In this document: in pieces, positions 8,395 to 12,935 of the stretch
Numbering within the stretch: the first letter of the stretch is position 1
Layout: the number at the start of each line of letters is the position of its first letter
DNA from: an uncultured Roseburia sp.
Lineage (GTDB): Bacteria > Bacillota > Clostridia > Lachnospirales > Lachnospiraceae
DNA length: 12,935 bases
NCBI GenBank assembly: GCA_945928585.1
Contig: CAMENQ010000028.1
Location: forward strand, 1 to 12,935
Reading direction: 5' to 3'
The notes under the pieces: model-generated
Database searches by the model: none
Seen by the model: only the letters and a program-made list of their open reading frames with translations
What the model was told of the DNA's origin: nothing
Translations under genes and position numbers: made by a program

Positions 8395-9363
8395 TTGAAA
8401 CTATATTTTGCCCCCCTCGAGGGAATAACAGGGTACATATATAGAAATGCCTACAGAGATGTTATTGAAGAAGGCAGCCATTTAATAGACAAATATTTTT
8501 CGCCGTTCATTTCACCGGGTGTTAATCAGCCGTTGTCGCGAAAGGAAATAAGGGATATTCTTCCTGAAAATAACAAAAACATCTGCCTTATACCACAGCT
8601 TCTCGGATGCAGGGCAGAGGACATACTTCTTGGCATAAAGGCAATAAAGGAGCTTGGATATAATGAGGTAAATATAAATCTTGGCTGTCCGTCAGGAACT
8701 GTAGTTGCAAAGAAAAAGGGCTCGGGACTTTTGGCTTATACAGAAGACCTTGATGAGTTTTTATATAAAATATATGAAAAAGCAGATATTAAAATATCCG
8801 TAAAGACACGCATAGGAAAAAACAGTCCTGATGAGTTTTACGAAATAATGGACATATATAATAAATATCCTATGGAAGAGCTGATAATCCATCCAAGAAT
8901 TCAGACGGATTTTTATAAAAACACTCCCAATATGGAAATGTTTAATTATGCCAAAGCCAATAGTAAAAACAGGTTGTGTTATAACGGGGATATAATATGT
9001 GCAGAAAATTATAAAAACATAGTTGAAAAATATACAGGAAAGGCTAAACCGGCCTCACTGGTGGAATCCATAATGATAGGCAGAGGATTTATAAGAAATC
9101 CAATGCTGATATATGAGATAAAATCCGGTGAAACCAAGGATGTAGAGTTATCGGAACATAAGAAAAAACTGAAAAGGTTTCACGACAGACTCCTTGCTGA
9201 TTATACGGAGGAAATGTCGGGAGAAAGACCGGTGCTGTTTAAGATGAAGGAGCTGTGGTCATATATGGGAGATATGTTTCCAGACAGTGAAAAACTCCTT
9301 AAAAAGCTTAGAAAAACGGAAAGTTTGGAAAAGTATAAGGCTATAGTTGGGGAAATTTTGTAA
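8395..9363 (+). CDS. tRNA-dihydrouridine synthase (Dus family, divergent)
   Basis: A 322-residue flavoenzyme predicted to reduce uridine to dihydrouridine in tRNA using FMN and NADPH. It opens with the Dus N terminus (YFAPLEGITG) and has the active-site loop NINLGCPSGTV with catalytic C98, the basic follow-up KKKGSGLL, K137/R139 in VKTRIG, H166/R168 in IHPRIQ, the NGDI phosphate loop (197-200) and MIGRGFIRNP (227-236). These cover the FMN-binding barrel, with a helical tRNA-binding C-terminal domain from about 245. Length is normal. It looks unlike typical DusB, so the modified tRNA position is left open. The TTG start at 8395 is supported by AGGAGG at 8381-8386. The structured leader upstream may regulate it. 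Confidence 0.92.
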   Translation: MKLYFAPLEGITGYIYRNAYRDVIEEGSHLIDKYFSPFISPGVNQPLSRKEIRDILPENNKNICLIPQLLGCRAEDILLGIKAIKELGYNEVNINLGCPSGTVVAKKKGSGLLAYTEDLDEFLYKIYEKADIKISVKTRIGKNSPDEFYEIMDIYNKYPMEELIIHPRIQTDFYKNTPNMEMFNYAKANSKNRLCYNGDIICAENYKNIVEKYTGKAKPASLVESIMIGRGFIRNPMLIYEIKSGETKDVELSEHKKKLKRFHDRLLADYTEEMSGERPVLFKMKELWSYMGDMFPDSEKLLKKLRKTESLEKYKAIVGEIL

Positions 9364-9425
9364 GGGAAAAACGTACATAAACAAGTTCCCTCCTTTGTTT
9401 CTGTTATCGGACTGCCTATCCTGAT

Positions 9426-9452
9426 TACAGAATAAAAGAATACAGAATAAAA
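9426..9452 (+). repeat. Short direct repeat in the gap between Dus and LysM-GH18 genes
   Basis: TACAGAATAAAA occurs at 9426-9437 and again at 9441-9452, a 15-base period. A further ACAGAAT lies at 9481-9487. The rest of the 137-base gap holds only weak hairpins, GGGAA (9364-9368) with TTCCC (9386-9390) and CTGTTATC (9401-9408) with GATTACAG (9423-9430). Neither is followed by a good T-run. No function is assigned. Confidence 0.4.
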
Positions 9453-9500
9453 AATTTATGCATGCCATATATTATTTTGAACAGAATGTACAGGTGACAT

Positions 9501-10271
9501 ATGGATATATATATAGTAGCAGAGGGAGATACAGTGGATAGTATAGCCGAAGGATATGGTATTACGGCAGAAAGCCTTATATTTGTTAATCAGCTTGTAT
9601 ATCCATACAGGCTTGCAGTCGGTCAGGCACTTTTAATATTTCCACAGGGACAGGATAACAATGGTACAGAAAAGAAGGAAATAACCGTTAATGGTTATGC
9701 TTACCCATTTATAAATAGCTGGACACTCAGACAGACATTGCCATATCTTACGGATTTGTCTGTCTTTTCTTATGGCTTTACAATGGAGGGAAAATTGTTG
9801 TATCCTGCTCTTCCAGAAGAATGGATGATAAATATGAGCCGTGAATTTGGAACAAGACCCATACTTACCCTGACACCCTTTGGACCGGACGGAAATTTTA
9901 ACAATCAGCTTATTCACAGTGTAGTGAGAAATCCATCATATTCTGCAGCACTTATTGAGGATTTGTTAAGAGTAATGCGGCAAAAGGGATATATGGGAAT
10001 GGATATAGACTTTGAGTATATTCTGGCGGAGGACAGGGATTATTTTACTGAATTTGTAAGAAATGTTACGGAGACTATGAATGATAATGGTTTTACCGTA
10101 TCAGTGGCACTTGCACCGAAAACCTCTGCATCACAGCAGGGATTATTATATGAAGGGAAAGATTATAGGGCTCTTGGAGAAGCGGCAAATTCAGTGCTGC
10201 TTATGACGTATGAGTGGGGGTATACATATTACCGTAGTTGTTATACAGTTAAAAAATATCGCGTATTTTAG
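9501..10271 (+). CDS. LysM-GH18 peptidoglycan hydrolase of YaaH/SleL type, 3' end replaced by element insertion
   Basis: The protein starts with one LysM domain (about 3-48, YIVAEGDTVDSIAEGYG to LLIFP), which binds peptidoglycan. A glycoside hydrolase 18 barrel begins near residue 60 and has the catalytic motif D168-I-D170-F-E172. The combination is that of YaaH/SleL-type proteins, which act on spore cortex in Bacillus and relatives. Family likeness runs to YEWGYTY (237-243, ending at 10229). The following 13 residues (YRSCYTVKKYRVF) do not resemble the Gly-Pro-Pro continuation expected there, and the frame stops at 256, so I estimate roughly 120 or more residues of barrel are missing. The last 23 bases overlap the convergent recombinase gene. 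It is probably inactive while the element is in place. The ATG at 9501 has AGGTGA at 9492-9497. Confidence 0.88.
   Translation: MDIYIVAEGDTVDSIAEGYGITAESLIFVNQLVYPYRLAVGQALLIFPQGQDNNGTEKKEITVNGYAYPFINSWTLRQTLPYLTDLSVFSYGFTMEGKLLYPALPEEWMINMSREFGTRPILTLTPFGPDGNFNNQLIHSVVRNPSYSAALIEDLLRVMRQKGYMGMDIDFEYILAEDRDYFTEFVRNVTETMNDNGFTVSVALAPKTSASQQGLLYEGKDYRALGEAANSVLLMTYEWGYTYYRSCYTVKKYRVF
10220..10246. other. Candidate attachment site (left element junction)
   Basis: A 27-base imperfect palindrome centred on C10233. The outer arms are GTATA (10220-10224) and TATAC (10242-10246), with TACCGTA at the centre (10230-10236). It spans the point where the GH18 reading frame loses family similarity (after 10229) and ends three bases before the recombinase stop codon. 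Large serine recombinases act on short imperfect palindromes of this kind, often next to their own gene. The exact crossover dinucleotide cannot be fixed without the other junction. Confidence 0.55.
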
Positions 10272-11844
10272 GCATTATCTGCAATTCAAAATTTGCATTA
10301 TCACCATTTCCTTTGGTATTTCGTTCCGTTTTCAGGTAATCTACTCTCTTTAAAACACTTTTGAGCAATTTATTCTTTGCCTCTGCATTTTCCATGGAGT
10401 AATATGTTTCCATCAACTGGTTAACCTTAGGAATAAATTCTTCAAACATATTCTGCTCTGCAAGAATAGAATTATATTCCTGCTCAGATTCAAAAATAGA
10501 CTTTTTTAAGGAAGATATGTCACCGGTAAGCTTTGAGCTGCGTTCTTTAAAAATTTCAGGAGTATAAACCCCCTGTTCAACCAATGTATAAGCTTTATCC
10601 AACTGTTTTTGAACAGAAACAAGCTGTGATTTCAATGAATTTATAATTTCCTTCTTAAGAGAAAGTTCGGAAGAAAAATGGATAACCTCTTTATTGGTTT
10701 TCCATGCTAATTCATTTGAAGTAGTCCACTCTTTTAATGACTCAAGTACCTTTGCCTCTATTAATTCAATCGGAGCCGATATATTGTCACAATATCTGTT
10801 AGGACATTTCATAACATAATATGCTTTTTTTGTATTTGAAAACGTGCGTGTCATCATGGTACCGCATTTTTTGCAATAAACTAATCCGGTAAGTGGATTC
10901 ATAAGAACTTTGTTTGACGGAGCAGTGCTGTGTACATTTGATTTTAAGATTTTACCGGCACGCATAAAAGTAACATCATCAATTATTGGGGCGTGTAAGC
11001 CGTCAATAATCATACAGGAGCCGTCTTTTACCCTGCGTTCCGTAATCTGTCCATCCACTATGTTTTTATGTGTTTTCTCCCATTGCCAACGGACTTTCCC
11101 AATATATGTAGGATTTACAAGCATATCCTTTATACTTGAATGTGACCAAAACTTACCGGAACGTGGCTTTATTCCCATAGAATCAAGTTCCTTAGCAATA
11201 AGGGACATTCCTATAGGTTGTCTTGAACCATCAGGAAGCAGCTTTCCATTTACATAGAGGTCGAATATAAGGCGAACTATAGTTGCTTCTTCATCCACAA
11301 TCTGTAAAGTCCATCCTTTGCCATTTTTTATTTTGACACGCTCATATCCATATGGAGCTGTTGAGGCAATATATTTACCTTCACTAACAGATGCGATTCT
11401 GCCACGCTGAATACGTCTGTTGATAGTTTTATACTCACGTCGTGACATAAAAAGACCGAACTCAAAGTATTCTTCGTCATATTCGTTATTAGGATCATAT
11501 ATTTTCAAAGGAGTAATTATCTTAGTATTTGTAGTTTTAAACACGGAGGCTATATATCCCTGGTCCATTGTGTCACCACGGGCCAGACGCTCTACTTCGA
11601 CAACGAGCACTCCGGTATATTCACCGCTGCTTAAAAGGTGTATCATCTTTTGAATTTCAGGCCTTGCAGCAATGGTTTCGCCGGAGACCACTTCTTTAAA
11701 GATTCTCTCTATGTATAAATTATGTTTTTCTGCATATTCGGTAAGCAGCTTCTCATGCCTTGCCAGTGTTTCGCCGGCACCCTGCATTTCAGCTTCCTTG
11801 TCAGCCCTGCTTTTACGAAGATACATTAAGTATTTTTCAGCCAT
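10249..11844 (-). CDS. Large serine recombinase (site-specific integrase)
   Basis: A 531-residue recombinase that would integrate and excise its element through a covalent phosphoserine link. The N-terminal resolvase catalytic domain has R10 and nucleophile S12 in YLRKSRAD, R61 in ARPEIQ, and R86/R89 in VERLARGDT. The recombinase domain (about 155-300) includes STAPYGYERV and MLVNPTYIGKVRW. A zinc ribbon follows with C324-x2-C327 and C347-x4-C352, then a coiled coil of about 390-465, as usual for directionality control in this family. Length is typical and no frameshift is seen. On the - strand AAGGAG (plus 11855-11860) lies 10 bases before the ATG. The stop abuts the candidate att site, and a - strand terminator upstream insulates the gene from read-through. 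Confidence 0.96.
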   Translation of the reverse strand: MAEKYLMYLRKSRADKEAEMQGAGETLARHEKLLTEYAEKHNLYIERIFKEVVSGETIAARPEIQKMIHLLSSGEYTGVLVVEVERLARGDTMDQGYIASVFKTTNTKIITPLKIYDPNNEYDEEYFEFGLFMSRREYKTINRRIQRGRIASVSEGKYIASTAPYGYERVKIKNGKGWTLQIVDEEATIVRLIFDLYVNGKLLPDGSRQPIGMSLIAKELDSMGIKPRSGKFWSHSSIKDMLVNPTYIGKVRWQWEKTHKNIVDGQITERRVKDGSCMIIDGLHAPIIDDVTFMRAGKILKSNVHSTAPSNKVLMNPLTGLVYCKKCGTMMTRTFSNTKKAYYVMKCPNRYCDNISAPIELIEAKVLESLKEWTTSNELAWKTNKEVIHFSSELSLKKEIINSLKSQLVSVQKQLDKAYTLVEQGVYTPEIFKERSSKLTGDISSLKKSIFESEQEYNSILAEQNMFEEFIPKVNQLMETYYSMENAEAKNKLLKSVLKRVDYLKTERNTKGNGDNANFELQIMPKIRDIF

Positions 11845-11874
11845 AGTTATGTCACTCCTTTATAAATAAGTATG

Positions 11875-11898
11875 AAAAAAGGGTGTAAAAAAACACCT
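11875..11898 (-). terminator. Minus-strand terminator upstream of the recombinase gene
   Basis: Read on the - strand, AGGTGT (plus 11893-11898) and ACACCC (plus 11881-11886) form a 6-base stem, including one wobble, around a T-rich loop. A run of six T follows (plus 11875-11880). It should stop transcription coming from the Abi-like gene before the recombinase, which then needs its own promoter in the short remaining leader. Confidence 0.65.
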
Positions 11899-11903
11899 GT
11901 TCC

Positions 11904-11932
11904 TTGTAAAACCGATGCTTAGATGGTACAAT
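11904..11932 (+). promoter_or_regulatory. Sigma-70-type promoter for the candidate small RNA
   Basis: TTGTAA at 11904-11909 and TACAAT at 11927-11932 are separated by exactly 17 bases. Both hexamers differ little from TTGACA and TATAAT. The predicted start is near 11939-11940. It points away from the recombinase and towards the 3' end of the Abi-like gene, where the only downstream object is a terminator about 45-70 bases away. Confidence 0.55.
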
Positions 11933-11939
11933 ATAGCTT

Positions 11940-12016
11940 GTCTAGGGCTGGTGTATCATCTAAGATGGTAGATTAGCTATGAGGGTGCATCTGTTGGTAG
12001 CGGATGCACCTTTTTT
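11940..12016 (+). ncRNA. Candidate small RNA convergent with the AbiF-like gene (possible RNA antitoxin)
   Basis: A predicted 75-80-base transcript running from the promoter's expected start to a strong terminator. It has no credible coding content: the longest ATG frame (11979, 14 codons) lacks a ribosome site and runs through the terminator. The 5' part has ATCATCTAAGATGGT, able to fold as a small hairpin. TCTA (11941-11944) pairs with TAGA (11969-11972), and including bases from 11933 the pairing extends to about 12 base pairs, ATAGCTTGTCTA with TAGATTAGCTAT (11969-11980). The 3' end is the GGTGCATC/GATGCACC hairpin. The terminator T-run ends 4 bases from the Abi-like stop codon. AbiF-family HEPN proteins are reported to be accompanied by a conserved RNA antitoxin, so this is inferred to be its RNA partner. 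A transcript of the same structured region on the - strand is an alternative. Confidence 0.5.
11984..12016 (+). terminator. Intrinsic terminator of the candidate small RNA
   Basis: A perfect 8-base stem, GGTGCATC (11984-11991) with GATGCACC (12003-12010), has an 11-base loop and is followed directly by six T (12011-12016) and then GTTTT. The T-run is on the + strand only, so it terminates + transcripts and not those leaving the convergent Abi-like gene. Confidence 0.85.
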
Positions 12017-12019
12017 GTT

Positions 12020-12934
12020 TTAGAGTAACTTTTGTTTGATACAACGTTTACACGGAATGAGTTCAATATCAATAGCTTTTTCGAGCGGTATTTCAACAGC
12101 TTTTTTAATTCCGCTACAGTGAGGTATCCTATGATATTTATTGCTGTTGCTTGATATGTATACAATTTTTTGAGTTACAATGTTTATATTGAGTATCTGA
12201 CCTAAATAGGTTACATCTTGAGGAAACTGATGACAATGTCTTTCCAATTCTTGACATAATGCAGAATTTAATCGGTCAAAAGGGTTTTGATAGTTAAATA
12301 AACTTAGTAAAAAAAGTAACTGACTAAATCCACGGGTTTGAGGGGCAGAATTAGAATTGAAAATGTCATCAAATCTAAGTTTATATTTACTATTGTGATT
12401 ATAAATTCGACCACCATGAGCAGCAATGTTCCTATAGTCCAGACATATATACAATGTATCCATCATTAGTTTGCATATGGCATCATTATAAAGTTCTAAT
12501 TCATCAGCATTATACAACTGATTAATCATTTGTATTTTTTGTTCTTCTTTAAACAAATCAATAAAGTTGACAATGGTACTAAAATAAATACTTTTAAATA
12601 ATATCCAAGGAGGGACGGCACCATAATTGCTATTATAGTGGTGAATCGGATTTTTATCGGTGTCCAATGTTTTCCTTAAGGTATCTAAGATACCAGACAA
12701 TGTAAAACGTTGTTTACGTTTCTTTTTGTTTTGATAATTTCTGTATGCTAAATAGTCATCTTGATGTGTACCGAATGATTTAGCAACAACACTAGCAGCA
12801 ATTTCCTTAATGTGTTCTTCAAGGTCTTGCATAGAAGCCATAACTGCATTACGGAGGTTTTTATCTAACATATATAGAGAACATATCTGTTCAAAAGATA
12901 CTCCGGATCGGTAGCTTATATTGGTTCCTGAATT
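12020..12934 (-). CDS. AbiF-like (Abi_2 family) HEPN protein with C-terminal His/Cys module (5' partial)
   Basis: Probably a HEPN-type RNase acting in abortive infection or as a toxin. The ATG at 12871 is internal: the frame is open to the window edge and the upstream codons read YRSGVSFEQICSLY, continuing the Abi_2 pattern before LDKNLRNAV, so at least 304 residues are encoded and the N terminus is missing. Numbering from that Met, the Abi_2-like core includes NPIHHYNSNYGAVPPWILF (74-92) and the HEPN motif R147-N-I-A-A-H152 followed by GGRIYN. The last 50 residues form a separate module with YH247-x4-C252 and PC274-x2-C277, resembling small metal-binding tails in some nucleases. The gene is convergent with the candidate small RNA, and its 3' end lies about 175 bases from the recombinase start. 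Confidence 0.82.
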   Translation of the reverse strand, partial: NSGTNISYRSGVSFEQICSLYMLDKNLRNAVMASMQDLEEHIKEIAASVVAKSFGTHQDDYLAYRNYQNKKKRKQRFTLSGILDTLRKTLDTDKNPIHHYNSNYGAVPPWILFKSIYFSTIVNFIDLFKEEQKIQMINQLYNADELELYNDAICKLMMDTLYICLDYRNIAAHGGRIYNHNSKYKLRFDDIFNSNSAPQTRGFSQLLFLLSLFNYQNPFDRLNSALCQELERHCHQFPQDVTYLGQILNINIVTQKIVYISSNSNKYHRIPHCSGIKKAVEIPLEKAIDIELIPCKRCIKQKLL

Positions 12935-12935
12935 A

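Larger units (their letters stand above)
10233..12935. mobile_element. Integrated serine-recombinase element carrying an AbiF-like module (right end outside window)
   Basis: The left boundary is inferred from the broken LysM-GH18 gene, the palindrome and the adjacent recombinase. Contents seen are the large serine recombinase, a candidate small RNA and a HEPN/Abi_2-like gene. No phage structural, conjugation or replication genes are in this part, so it could be a small defence island, a prophage, an integrative conjugative element or a skin-like element. The right junction and the missing half of the GH18 gene should lie beyond 12935. Confidence 0.6.

Noticed and set aside
9401..9430. The hairpin CTGTTATC/GATTACAG as terminator of the Dus gene.
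   Set aside because: It is followed by AATAAAAG rather than a T-run on the + strand, so termination is not supported.
11904..12016. A CRISPR array or ToxIN-type tandem antitoxin array next to the Abi-like gene.
   Set aside because: Only two imperfect similar segments are present, with no regular repeat-spacer pattern and no Cas protein.
11979..12023. A 14-codon frame starting at ATG 11979 inside the candidate small RNA.
   Set aside because: It has no ribosome binding site and most of it is the terminator hairpin and T-run.
11977..12165. A 62-codon minus-strand frame overlapping the end of the Abi-like gene.
   Set aside because: It is a shifted shadow of the Abi-like frame across its His/Cys module and terminator region, with no domain likeness.

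Overview
The window looks like a chromosomal segment from an anaerobic, AT-rich Firmicute, most likely a gut or rumen Lachnospiraceae-type clostridium. The reasons are frequent TTG and GTG starts, strong AGGAGG-like ribosome binding sites, a CheC-type phosphatase, a rhamnogalacturonan lyase and a YaaH/SleL-like LysM-GH18 protein. The genus is not determined; a pectin-using Lachnospira-like organism would fit but is a guess.

Region 1 (1-2460, + strand) is a signalling operon. It holds the 3' part of a degenerate-GGDEF/intact-EAL protein (probable c-di-GMP phosphodiesterase), a stand-alone CheY-like receiver and a CheC-type CheY-P phosphatase, and ends in a long stem-loop terminator. Region 2 (2487-8237, + strand) holds two overlapping ABC exporter genes whose motif defects are complementary, the signature of a heterodimeric exporter with one degenerate ATP site. 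A membrane-anchored PL11 rhamnogalacturonan lyase follows after a 41-base gap. Region 3 (8238-9363) is a structured leader with mutually exclusive pairings, followed by a divergent tRNA-dihydrouridine synthase.

Region 4 (9501-12935) is the accessory part. A LysM-GH18 gene of the spore-cortex-hydrolase type breaks off in mid-barrel just after its YEWGYTY motif. The break falls in a 27-base imperfect palindrome, three bases from the stop codon of a large serine recombinase on the - strand. This looks like one end of an integrated element whose other end is outside the window. Behind the recombinase the element carries a HEPN-domain Abi_2/AbiF-like protein (R-N-x3-H motif, with a C-terminal His/Cys putative metal-binding module), whose gene runs off the right edge.

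Between the recombinase and the Abi gene, on the + strand and convergent with the Abi gene, is a compact unit with a near-consensus promoter, about 75 bases of structured sequence and a strong terminator. It encodes no plausible protein. A small RNA beside an AbiF-like HEPN protein resembles the reported AbiF/RNA-antitoxin arrangement, the proposed ancestor of Cas13. This is the most interesting part of the window. A second possibility worth testing is that the element is excised to restore the spore-type hydrolase gene, as skin-type elements do for sigK.
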